Origin: Chthoniobacteraceae bacterium | Lineage (GTDB): Bacteria > Verrucomicrobiota > Verrucomicrobiia > Chthoniobacterales > Chthoniobacteraceae | Length of the DNA stretch: 33,706 bases | Reading direction: 5' to 3' | Assembly: GCA_947479475.1 (NCBI GenBank) | Contig: CANJZW010000051.1 | Coordinates: 1 to 33,706, forward strand | Notes under the pieces: model-generated | The model's database searches: none | Seen by the model: only the letters and a program-made list of their open reading frames with translations | Told to the model about the DNA's origin: nothing | Made by a program: the position numbers and the translations under genes | Part shown: positions 24,240 to 31,647 of the stretch, in pieces | Layout: each line of letters begins with the position of its first letter | How positions within the stretch are numbered: the first letter of the stretch is position 1

Positions 24240-25691
24240 ATGAGCACTTCTTCGCACTCCAACTTCTGCGGCAACGTCCGGCGCCGGGAATTCCTCACCA
24301 CCGTAGGCGGCGGGTTCACCCACATGGCGCTTTGCGGGCTGCTGGCAAAGGACGGCTTCTTCGGCACGCAGGCGCAGGCAGCGGCCTCCCCCGTCCCGGC
24401 GGCCATGGCGCTGCCGGGCAAGGCCAAGAGCGTGATCTTTCTGTTCATGTACGGGGGCCCGAGCCACATCGACACCTTTGATTACAAACCCGCGATGCTT
24501 GGGATGGATGGCAAGACGATCAAAATCCAAACCAAGGGCCGGGGCGGCTCCAAAAACGAGGGCCGGATCGTGGAGCCCAAGTGGAAGTTCAAACAGTACG
24601 GCCAATCCGGAAAGTGGGTCTCCGAACTTTTCCCCAATGTCGCGCAGTGCGTGGATGATCTCGCGTTCATCCACAGCATGACCGCCGAGTCTCCGATCCA
24701 CGGTTCGGCGATGCTTAAGATGAACACCGGCTCCATCATCGGGGGTAAGCCGGCTCTGGGGTCCTGGATCAACTACGGCATGGGTAGCCTCAACCAAAAC
24801 CTGCCCGGCTTCGTGGTCATGCTCGACAAAAAGGGCGGCCCCATCTCCGGCGCAAAAAACTGGTCCTCCGGCTTCATGCCAGCCACCCACCAGGGCACGG
24901 TCTTCCGGGCCGCGGGCGCTCCCATTCTGGATTTGAGCCCCCGCGAAGGGGTGAGCGCGGGCGAACAACGGCTGCTGCTTAACTCGCTCAATGAACTCAA
25001 CCAGTCCCACCTGAGCGGGCGCAGCGACAACACCAACCTTGCCGCCCGCATCGAAAGCTACGAGCTCGCCTACCGGATGCAGGCGGCCGCACCCCACACC
25101 ATTGATCTTTCCAAGGAGTCCGCAGAGACGCTCTCCCTCTACGGAATGGACAACCCACGCACCGAAGACTTCGGCCGCAAATGCCTCCTGGCTCGCCGTT
25201 TGGTGGAGAGCGGGGTGCGCTTTGTCCAGATCTACTCCGGGGGCGCGCACACCGACGACAATTGGGACGCGCACGGGGACCTGGTCAAAAACCATGAGTT
25301 CCACGCGGGCAACACCGACAAGGCGGTGGCAGGCCTTCTCAAGGATCTCAAACAGCGGGGTCTTCTTGACGAAACTCTGGTCGTGTGGGGCGGCGAGTTC
25401 GGCCGCCAGCCCACCGCTGAATACGCCGCAGGCACAGGCCGCGACCATAACTCGGCCGGGTTCACCATGTGGATGGCCGGTGGAGGCATCAAGGGCGGTG
25501 TGAGCTACGGCGAAACCGACGAACTCGGAAACCGCGCAGTCGCCAACCGCTGCGAGGTCAAAGATCTACACGCCACAATACTCCACCTGCTGGGCGTCGA
25601 TCCGAATCACCTTTCCTTCTTCTACGGCGGCCTCGATCAAAAGCTCGTGGGTGTCGAGGGCGCGGAACCGATCCACGCCATCATGGCATGA
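24240..25691 (+). CDS. DUF1501 protein with Tat signal
   Basis: A 483-residue protein of the DUF1501 family, which shares the alkaline-phosphatase/sulfatase fold. The N-terminus has the twin-arginine motif R15-R16-E-F-L followed by a hydrophobic stretch, so it is folded and loaded with cofactor before export. Family blocks are IFLFMYGGPSHIDTFDYKP near residue 62, SPIHGSAMLKMNTG, VRFVQIYSGGAH-DNWDAHGDL, VVWGGEFGR and RDHNSAGFTMWMAGGG. The Asp, His and Glu residues in these blocks are in places where the fold binds metals. It pairs with the DUF1553 protein before it; the two are probably one functional unit. Hydrolysis of a sulfate or phosphate ester is plausible from the fold, not shown. Confidence 0.92.
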   Translation: MSTSSHSNFCGNVRRREFLTTVGGGFTHMALCGLLAKDGFFGTQAQAAASPVPAAMALPGKAKSVIFLFMYGGPSHIDTFDYKPAMLGMDGKTIKIQTKGRGGSKNEGRIVEPKWKFKQYGQSGKWVSELFPNVAQCVDDLAFIHSMTAESPIHGSAMLKMNTGSIIGGKPALGSWINYGMGSLNQNLPGFVVMLDKKGGPISGAKNWSSGFMPATHQGTVFRAAGAPILDLSPREGVSAGEQRLLLNSLNELNQSHLSGRSDNTNLAARIESYELAYRMQAAAPHTIDLSKESAETLSLYGMDNPRTEDFGRKCLLARRLVESGVRFVQIYSGGAHTDDNWDAHGDLVKNHEFHAGNTDKAVAGLLKDLKQRGLLDETLVVWGGEFGRQPTAEYAAGTGRDHNSAGFTMWMAGGGIKGGVSYGETDELGNRAVANRCEVKDLHATILHLLGVDPNHLSFFYGGLDQKLVGVEGAEPIHAIMA

Positions 25692-25752
25692 CTTTTTCCC
25701 GCTAAACCCTCGCGTTAAATTGTATTCCTCCTTTCCCAACCCCCAAAACCCT

Positions 25753-26754
25753 ATGACAATCAGAACTATGTTTACCCCCAAAACAAACTCGCGCAGGCTT
25801 TCGGTCCTGCTGCTGTGCGCGTTCACCTCGACGGCTCTTCTGGGCGGTCGCCCCGCTTTTGCCGATCAGACGGGCTCCAAGCACAGGCTGCTTGTGGCCA
25901 ACACGGGGCGCGTCGCCATTGTGGCTCCGGACGGAACGCTCGAGCGCGATGTCAAAAGCGCCGGTCTTCATGACGCTTCGCTTTTGCCTAACGGAAACCT
26001 TTTGTACCAGTCCAGTTGGACCAAGGTGACCGAACTGAATCCGGAAGGCAAAGTGGTCTGGGAATACGACTCTGCGACATCCAACGGGAACGCCGGCGTG
26101 CCTTTGGAAGTGCATGCCTGTCAGCGTCTCGAGAATGGCTCGACCATGATCGCGGAGTCCGGCGTGGGCCGCATCATTGAGGTCGATCGCGATGGAAAGC
26201 TGCAGCTTGAAATCAAACTGACCCGGGATCGTCCGAGCAAACACAGCGACACGCGGCTCGTCCGCCGCACCGCAGCCGGCACTTATTTAGTGGCTCACGA
26301 AGCCGATGGGAAAGTGCGCGAATACAACCGGGAAGGAAAGGTCGTGTGGGAGTTCGAGGTGCCGCTTTTCGGCAAAGAGCCGGCTGGCGGGCACGGGCCG
26401 GAGGCGTTTGGGAACCACCTTTTTAGCGTGGTCCGTATCGCGAATGGCAACACGCTGATTGGGACCGGAAACGGGCATAGCGTTCTTGAGGTGAACCCCA
26501 AGGGTGAAATCGTCTGGAAACTCGAACAGGACGACCTCCCGGGCATCAAGCTCGCCTGGGTGACACGCGTGGAGCGTCTGCCAAACGGCAACACCCGCCT
26601 GGGCAACTGCCACGCCGGGCCAAACATGCCTCTGAGCATTGAAGTGGATGCAGCCAAAAAGGTCGTTTGGTCGTATTCGGATTTTGAGCGCTTCGGCAAT
26701 TCAACCGTGGCTGTGGATATCGTTGACGGCGTCGGCACGGCTGTTGGAAAGTAG
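25753..26754 (+). CDS. Secreted beta-propeller protein
   Basis: A 333-residue protein with a signal peptide (hydrophobic core LSVLLLCAFTSTALLGG, cleavage near AFA-DQ). Six or so beta-propeller repeats follow, with the pattern N-G-N-x-L and hydrophobic-x-D/N-x-x-G-x-x-V-W-x-y/f, for example LLPNGNLLYQSSW, LNPEGKVVWEYDS, VRIANGNTLIGTGNGHS and VNPKGEIVWKLE. The type is PQQ-like/arylsulfotransferase-like. No enzyme motif is obvious; several His residues (VPLEVHACQR, GNCHAGPN) may line the central channel. It could bind or epimerise a sugar or support the DUF1501/DUF1553 pair. An in-frame upstream ATG at 25651 overlaps the DUF1501 gene and is rejected; MFTPK at 25768 is an alternative start. Confidence 0.82.
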   Translation: MTIRTMFTPKTNSRRLSVLLLCAFTSTALLGGRPAFADQTGSKHRLLVANTGRVAIVAPDGTLERDVKSAGLHDASLLPNGNLLYQSSWTKVTELNPEGKVVWEYDSATSNGNAGVPLEVHACQRLENGSTMIAESGVGRIIEVDRDGKLQLEIKLTRDRPSKHSDTRLVRRTAAGTYLVAHEADGKVREYNREGKVVWEFEVPLFGKEPAGGHGPEAFGNHLFSVVRIANGNTLIGTGNGHSVLEVNPKGEIVWKLEQDDLPGIKLAWVTRVERLPNGNTRLGNCHAGPNMPLSIEVDAAKKVVWSYSDFERFGNSTVAVDIVDGVGTAVGK

Positions 26755-26820
26755 CACGCCGTCCGGCGGCCGCTTCTGGGTTCCGCCGTCCTTCCCCCCC
26801 CCTTTTATTTCTTTTAATTC

Positions 26821-27588
26821 ATGTTTGATCCTTCCTCTTTCTCACTTAAGGGCCGCGTCGCCCTTGTCACCGGCAGTTCTACCGGCCTTGGAAAAGCAAT
26901 GATCGCCGGCCTCGGCAAGGCCGGCGCAAAGGTCGCGCTGAACTACCAAAATAATGTGGCGCGAGCTGAAGCCGCATTTGCCGAACTGGAGGCGGCCGGT
27001 ATCGAGGGAATGCTGGTCCGGGGCGACGTCACCGACGAGGTGGAAGTCGGCAGAATGGTGGCCGAGATCGCAGGCAAGCTTGGCCCGGTGGATATCCTCG
27101 TTTTCAACGCGACTCCCGCACAGCCGCAGAAACCGATCGAGGAATACGGTTGGGAATTTTACCAGCAGATGCTGGATTTTTTCATCAAAAGCCCCTTTCT
27201 GCTCACACGCGCCTGTCTCCCGCATATGAAGTCCCAAAAGTGGGGGCGCATCATCAATATCGGCTCCGAGGTTGTGGCGCGAGGTGTGGGAAACTTCACC
27301 GCCTACGTCGCCGCCAAGGGTGGACAAAACGGTTTCAACCGCAGCCTCGCCTCCGAGCTCGCTCCCTGGGGAATCACGGTCAATATGCTCTCTCCGGGCT
27401 GGATCCCTGTTGAGCGGCACTTGAACGATCCTGAGGAGCAAAAGGAGGGCTATCGCAGCCTGATCCCACTCAACCGTTGGGGCGTTCCCGACGATGTCGC
27501 CGGCGCCATTGTCTTCCTGGCCAGCGAGGCCGCCGCTTTCATCACCGCTCAAAACCTCCACGTCAACGGTGGCATGACCACCCACTAG
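26821..27588 (+). CDS. SDR-family dehydrogenase
   Basis: A 255-residue classical short-chain dehydrogenase. It has the cofactor loop TGSSTGLG near residues 17-24, an acidic GDVTDE turn, catalytic Ser in INIGSE, and the standard Tyr-x-x-x-Lys motif YVAAKGG. The usual NNAG reads FNAT here. It is typical of enzymes oxidising sugars, polyols or sugar acids; the substrate is unknown. The start follows TTCTTTTAATTC, nearly the same leader as the importer ATPase gene at 28782. It lies between the exported proteins and the ABC importer, so it probably oxidises the imported compound in the cytoplasm. Confidence 0.9.
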   Translation: MFDPSSFSLKGRVALVTGSSTGLGKAMIAGLGKAGAKVALNYQNNVARAEAAFAELEAAGIEGMLVRGDVTDEVEVGRMVAEIAGKLGPVDILVFNATPAQPQKPIEEYGWEFYQQMLDFFIKSPFLLTRACLPHMKSQKWGRIINIGSEVVARGVGNFTAYVAAKGGQNGFNRSLASELAPWGITVNMLSPGWIPVERHLNDPEEQKEGYRSLIPLNRWGVPDDVAGAIVFLASEAAAFITAQNLHVNGGMTTH

Positions 27589-27603
27589 TCCCATCCCCCC
27601 TCC

Positions 27604-28653
27604 ATGAAATTACACTCCTTCATCCGTCATGCAGCCTTGCTCGGGTTGATCTCAATCAGCCTCGGCGCCTGCAACAAGTCTGCCCCCACCGAGGGCGGTG
27701 CAGCCTCACCAGCGAGCGGTGAGAAAACGAAGAAAATCGCCTTCGTCACAAACGGAGTAGCCTCCTTTTGGACAATCGCGGCAGCCGGGGTCAAAGCCGC
27801 TGCGCAAGAGTTCAAAATCGACGCCCAAACGCTCATGCCTGCGGAGGGAATCAGTGACCAGAAACGCATGATTGAAGATCTTCTGACGCGTGGAATTGAT
27901 GGCATCGCGCTCAGCCCGATCGATCCCACCAACCAGACGGAGCTCATCAATATTGCGGCGAAAAAAGCCAAGGTCATCACTCACGATTCGGACGCCCCAC
28001 AAAGCGAGCGGCTCCTCTACATCGGGATGGACAACTATAAGGCAGGACGGATGTGCGGCGAGATGGTTCGTGAAGCGATGCCGAAGGGCGGAACGATCAT
28101 GATTTTCATCGGGCGTCTGGAGCAAGACAACGCCAAGCGGCGCAGACAAGGCGTGATCGACGCCGTGCTCGGGCGCCCCGATGACAGCAACCACTTTGAC
28201 GAGACGTCCGCCGTTCTCGAGGGCAATGGGTTTAAAATCCTCGGCACGTTGACCGACCAGTTTGACCGCGCCAAAGGTAAGGCGAACGCGGAGGACGCAC
28301 TCGCGAAATATCCGGATCTTGGCTGCATGGTCGGTCTCTTCGCCTACAATCCTCCGCTGATTCTTGAGGCGCTTTCGCAGTCCAACAAACTGGGCACTGT
28401 CAAATTGGTCGCCTTTGATGAGGATGATGCGACGCTAGACGGCATTCAAAAGGGGAATGTTTTCGGCACGGTTGTTCAGGATCCCTATATGTACGGCTAC
28501 AAGTCGGTCGAGGTGCTTGCTGGCCTCCTGAACGGAAAGCCCGCTCCGGGGGGTGCCGAAAAGTTTCTCGATATTCCGGCGCGTAAAATCCGGAAGGAAA
28601 ACGTGGTGGAGTTTCGGACGCAATTAAAGACCCGGCTTGGTGCGACGCAGTAG
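27604..28653 (+). CDS. Sugar ABC transporter substrate-binding lipoprotein (RbsB type)
   Basis: A 349-residue periplasmic-binding protein of the ribose/xylose class. The signal peptide ends in a lipobox LGA-Cys23, so it should be a membrane-tethered lipoprotein. A Thr/Ala/Ser linker follows, then the fold start KKIAFVTNGVASFWTIAAAGV, GIDGIALSPIDPTN, a hinge with THDSDAP, YIGMDNYKAGRMCGEMV and VAFDEDD. Asp and Asn residues in these blocks are placed like the sugar ligands in RbsB. The ATPase and permease genes follow. The ligand is probably a monosaccharide, polyol or small sugar derivative released by the upstream exported proteins. Confidence 0.92.
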   Translation: MKLHSFIRHAALLGLISISLGACNKSAPTEGGAASPASGEKTKKIAFVTNGVASFWTIAAAGVKAAAQEFKIDAQTLMPAEGISDQKRMIEDLLTRGIDGIALSPIDPTNQTELINIAAKKAKVITHDSDAPQSERLLYIGMDNYKAGRMCGEMVREAMPKGGTIMIFIGRLEQDNAKRRRQGVIDAVLGRPDDSNHFDETSAVLEGNGFKILGTLTDQFDRAKGKANAEDALAKYPDLGCMVGLFAYNPPLILEALSQSNKLGTVKLVAFDEDDATLDGIQKGNVFGTVVQDPYMYGYKSVEVLAGLLNGKPAPGGAEKFLDIPARKIRKENVVEFRTQLKTRLGATQ

Positions 28654-28753
28654 TAAGCGACCTCCATTTCTGCAGGTTACGGTTTGGGCCTAATCTGGTT
28701 CGGTCCAAGGATGGCGCAGCCGCTAGCCGCAGATTGGGCGAAGTTCGCGGATA

Positions 28754-28761
28754 AAACGTTT
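28754..28761. promoter_or_regulatory. AAACGTTT core upstream of the importer ATPase
   Basis: AAACGTTT is a perfect 8-bp palindrome centred on CG, the half-site geometry of LacI/GalR-family operators. It lies 20 bases before the ATPase start, in the 128-base gap after the binding-protein gene. The symmetry does not extend cleanly outward, so this is weak. No LacI-family gene is in the window. Confidence 0.2.
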
Positions 28762-28781
28762 AACTAAACCTTCTTTAATTC

Positions 28782-30290
28782 ATGGCAAAGCCCCTTCTGG
28801 AAGCGCGGCGGGTTAGTAAGTCTTTTGCGGGCGTTCGCGCGCTCAAAGAGGTCAGCCTGACCGTTTATCCGGGGGAGGTTCTTGCTGTGGTGGGTGAAAA
28901 CGGGGCCGGCAAAAGTACGTTGATGAAAATCTTGGCGGGGGTTCAGTCTCCCGATTCCGGGGAACTTTTGGTTGAGGATGTCGTCCGGACGATCGGCTCG
29001 GTACAGGAAGCGCTTTCGCTCGGAATTGCCTTGATCCATCAGGAGCTGAATCTGGCTGAGACGCTGGATGTGGGGGCCAATATTTTCCTTGGTCGCGAAC
29101 CGCATTGCTGTGGGTGGGTGGACGCCGGCCGTATTTCAAAGGAGGCGCGTCTGGTGCTGGAACGTGTTGGACTGAAAGTTGATCCAAGTACTCTGGTGGG
29201 TGATTTAACCATCGGCCAGCAACAACTCGTGGAGATCGCGAAGGCGCTTTCGGTGGACGCCCGCGTGCTGATCATGGACGAGCCGACTTCGAGCTTGTCC
29301 GATCACGAAACGAAGGTCCTGCTGAGTCTCATCCGCGAACTGCGCGGCAGGGGGGTGGGCATTGTTTACATCTCCCACCGCCTAGGCGAAGTAGGGGGTC
29401 TAGCGGACCGGGTTGAAGTCCTCAGGGATGGTGAAAATGCGGGGAGTCTTTTAGGAAACGAAATTTCACACGGAGCAATGGTCCAGCTGATGGTGGGCCG
29501 CGAGCTGTCGCAGTTCTATCCGCATCAGTCGCACCAAACCGGGGAGGTCGTTTTGGAGGTGAGGGGCCTTCGGACCCGTGCTTACCCGGGCCAGGCTGTC
29601 GATTTTCAACTGCGCGCGGGTGAGGTTGTGGGCATGGCAGGGCTCGTCGGAGCCGGCCGGAGCGAACTGCTGGAGGCCTTATTCGGGGTGGTGCCGGCCC
29701 TGCAGGGATCGGTGCGTGTGTCTGGCGAATTGGTTTCGCCGCGATCTCCGCGTGCAGCGATGGATGCCGGGATCGCACTGGTGCCGGAGGACCGCAAACA
29801 TCAGGGGCTTTTTTTGGAAATGGGCGTTCGTGAAAACCTGAGCATCGCCACGCTTCATAAGGAGCAGGCGGGCGGGTTCTTGAACCGGACCAAGGAGAAG
29901 GCGCTTTGCGAGGAAATGATTCCCTCGATGCGGATCAAGACCGCCGGGGTTGACCAACCCGTGCAATTTCTGTCCGGCGGTAACCAGCAAAAAGTGGTCA
30001 TCGGCAAATGGCTTGCGACCCGGCCGAGTGTGTTTCTACTCGATGAGCCGACGCGCGGCGTGGACATTGGAGCCAAGCAGGAGATTTACCGTTTGATGGA
30101 AGAGCTCGCAGCCAAGGGTGCGGCGGTGCTGTTTGTCTCCAGCGATTTGGAGGAGATTTTGGGAATGTCCGACCGGGTCTTGGTGCTGCACGAGGGTCGT
30201 CTGAGCGGGGAACTGCACCGGAGCGAACTCAGCGAGGAGGCCGTCATGCGGCTTGCCACAGGAGAGCAAACAGAAGCCGCAGCCATTTGA
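28782..30290 (+). CDS. Sugar ABC transporter ATP-binding protein (RbsA type, double domain)
   Basis: A 502-residue protein with two fused ABC domains. Domain 1 (about 1-240) has Walker [25 protein letters not shown] and Walker [12 protein letters not shown]. Domain 2 (about 255-495) has the degenerate P-loop GLVGAGRSE that is normal for this class, signature [15 protein letters not shown], and Walker [13 protein letters not shown]. The family energises uptake of ribose, xylose, galactose, arabinose or inositol. It is followed six bases later by the permease, so the two are co-translated. Its leader TTCTTTAATTC resembles that of the SDR gene. Confidence 0.95.
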   Translation: MAKPLLEARRVSKSFAGVRALKEVSLTVYPGEVLAVVGENGAGKSTLMKILAGVQSPDSGELLVEDVVRTIGSVQEALSLGIALIHQELNLAETLDVGANIFLGREPHCCGWVDAGRISKEARLVLERVGLKVDPSTLVGDLTIGQQQLVEIAKALSVDARVLIMDEPTSSLSDHETKVLLSLIRELRGRGVGIVYISHRLGEVGGLADRVEVLRDGENAGSLLGNEISHGAMVQLMVGRELSQFYPHQSHQTGEVVLEVRGLRTRAYPGQAVDFQLRAGEVVGMAGLVGAGRSELLEALFGVVPALQGSVRVSGELVSPRSPRAAMDAGIALVPEDRKHQGLFLEMGVRENLSIATLHKEQAGGFLNRTKEKALCEEMIPSMRIKTAGVDQPVQFLSGGNQQKVVIGKWLATRPSVFLLDEPTRGVDIGAKQEIYRLMEELAAKGAAVLFVSSDLEEILGMSDRVLVLHEGRLSGELHRSELSEEAVMRLATGEQTEAAAI

Positions 30291-30296
30291 TGTGAT

Positions 30297-31286
30297 ATGA
30301 AAAAAAACCTCGGAATCCTTGGGTTGTTGGTGGCGGTGTGTGTTGTCACGGCCTTCCTTTCTGGAAGCTTTCTCAGCGCGTACAATGTGGAAAACGTGCT
30401 GCGCCGGTCTGCTCTTTTTGGGATTTTAAGCATTGGTGTTGGATTCGTCATCATCACGGGCGGAATTGACCTCTCGCTTGGGTCTGTCGTGTGTCTGGTG
30501 GGTTGTGCGCTGCCATGGTTACTCACGGTGCAGCTCTGGCCTTTGCCGCTTGCGCTATTGGCTGTTGCTGCCGTTTCCTTGGGAATCGGACTCTTCCACG
30601 GACTGCTCATTACCAAGCTCCGCATCCAGCCCTTTATCGTGACGCTGTGTGGTCTGTTGCTTTACCGGGGCATTGCGCGGGGTTTCACTGCCGACCAAAC
30701 CGTGGGCTTTGGAAACGAGTTTAAAACGCTGCGCCTGTTGGCCACCGGGAAGGTCCCGTTTCTTCCTGGCTTCGAGCTTCCTGCGCCGCTTATTTTTTTG
30801 GCACTTGTCGCAATTCTTGCCGCGATCTTTCTCAACCGAACCATATTTGGCCGCTATCTTCTGGCCTTGGGGCGTAATCCGCAGGCAGCGACCTACAGCG
30901 GAATCCCCACGCAGCGCATGACGATCCTTGCGTACGTCATCAGCTCTGGCCTCGCTGGGTTGGGCGGGGTGTTGTTCGTTCTGGATGTGAACTCGGCGCA
31001 GCCCGTGGACTTCGGCAATTTTTACGAGCTCTACGCAATCGCCGCCGCGGTGCTCGGGGGCTGCAGCCTGCGTGGGGGCGAGGGTTCGGTCGTGGGCATC
31101 CTCATTGGCGCCGCGCTGATGCAGGTGTTGCGAAACATGATCACCTTGGTGACAACGCGCAACAACGTGGAGTTTGCGATCATCGGGGCGGTCATTCTGC
31201 TCGGAGTGGTTGCGGACGAACTTGCGCGCCGGATCGCAGCCCGGCGCCGGGCCGCGCATGTCTTGGAAACCGCGGGTGTACGATAA
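30297..31286 (+). CDS. Sugar ABC transporter permease (RbsC type)
   Basis: A 329-residue membrane protein with eight to ten hydrophobic helices. The BPD_transp_2 family blocks are GFVIITGGIDLSLGSVV, RIQPFIVTLCGLLLYRGIARG, RYLLALGRNPQAATYSGI and AIAAAVLGGCSLRGGEGSVVG. It forms the transmembrane channel with the double ATPase before it and receives sugar from the RbsB-type lipoprotein. It is the last gene of the locus; a probable intrinsic terminator follows 30 bases downstream. Confidence 0.95.
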   Translation: MKKNLGILGLLVAVCVVTAFLSGSFLSAYNVENVLRRSALFGILSIGVGFVIITGGIDLSLGSVVCLVGCALPWLLTVQLWPLPLALLAVAAVSLGIGLFHGLLITKLRIQPFIVTLCGLLLYRGIARGFTADQTVGFGNEFKTLRLLATGKVPFLPGFELPAPLIFLALVAILAAIFLNRTIFGRYLLALGRNPQAATYSGIPTQRMTILAYVISSGLAGLGGVLFVLDVNSAQPVDFGNFYELYAIAAAVLGGCSLRGGEGSVVGILIGAALMQVLRNMITLVTTRNNVEFAIIGAVILLGVVADELARRIAARRRAAHVLETAGVR

Positions 31287-31315
31287 GAGAAAGAGGCGAA
31301 CCTTGGACGTCTGGT

Positions 31316-31347
31316 GAGCACCAGCCCAATTTGGTCACTCGTTTTTT
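31316..31347 (+). terminator. Probable intrinsic terminator after the sugar ABC operon
   Basis: GAG plus ACCA (31316-31323) pair with TGGT plus CTC (31332-31340) around an 8-base loop, with one small internal mismatch. The stem is followed by G and six T residues (31342-31347). It starts 30 bases after the permease stop codon, where the locus should end. Confidence 0.6.
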
Positions 31348-31432
31348 GATGCTTGTTTTGTGGGTGTAGAGCCTAGTGCGTTCGAGAAGTGTATCGCTGA
31401 GTGGTGCAGCGCGCCTGTCGGACCCGCGTCTC

Positions 31433-31467
31433 GTGCGTTGATGTGCGTTGATGTGCGTTGATGTGCG
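31433..31467. repeat. 10-bp tandem repeat, about 3.5 copies
   Basis: The unit GTGCGTTGAT occurs at 31433-31442, 31443-31452 and 31453-31462, with a partial GTGCG copy at 31463-31467. The full copies are identical. The period is close to one helical turn, so bound proteins would lie on one face. It may be a slippage-prone repeat or a phased binding site. Confidence 0.9.
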
Positions 31468-31647
31468 GTCGGGTAAAGACCCCTGTTGGAGGGGCAGGGG
31501 AATGGAATCCAGAAGTGGAAACAACTTGGCAAAAGACGATTAGATTTATCGTTAACGTGATTTTAAAAAAGTTTGTGCACCATTTAGGTTGGCTGTAGCG
31601 TTCTGAGCCTGATCTCGTTGTGGCAGGCCGTTTTAACCGGGCAGTTT

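Larger units (their letters stand above)
31287..31647. other. Intergenic region between importer and methyltransferase
   Basis: No coding frame is convincing. It holds the terminator at 31316-31347, a 10-bp tandem repeat at 31433-31467, and a dyad ACGAT-N7-ATCGT at 31536-31552. A TTGGCA at 31526-31531, with TATCGT 15 bases further on, is a weak promoter candidate for the methyltransferase gene. From about 31500 on the base composition becomes clearly AT-richer. Confidence 0.6.

Noticed and set aside
24192..25448. Long antisense open frame (over 400 codons) opposite the DUF1501 gene
   Set aside because: It is a codon-bias shadow of a clearly recognised gene in GC-rich DNA, with no family features of its own; the antisense frame at 22509-23564 is rejected for the same reason.
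31433..31467. CRISPR-like array
   Set aside because: Unit is only 10 bp with no spacers and no cas genes; it is a simple tandem repeat.
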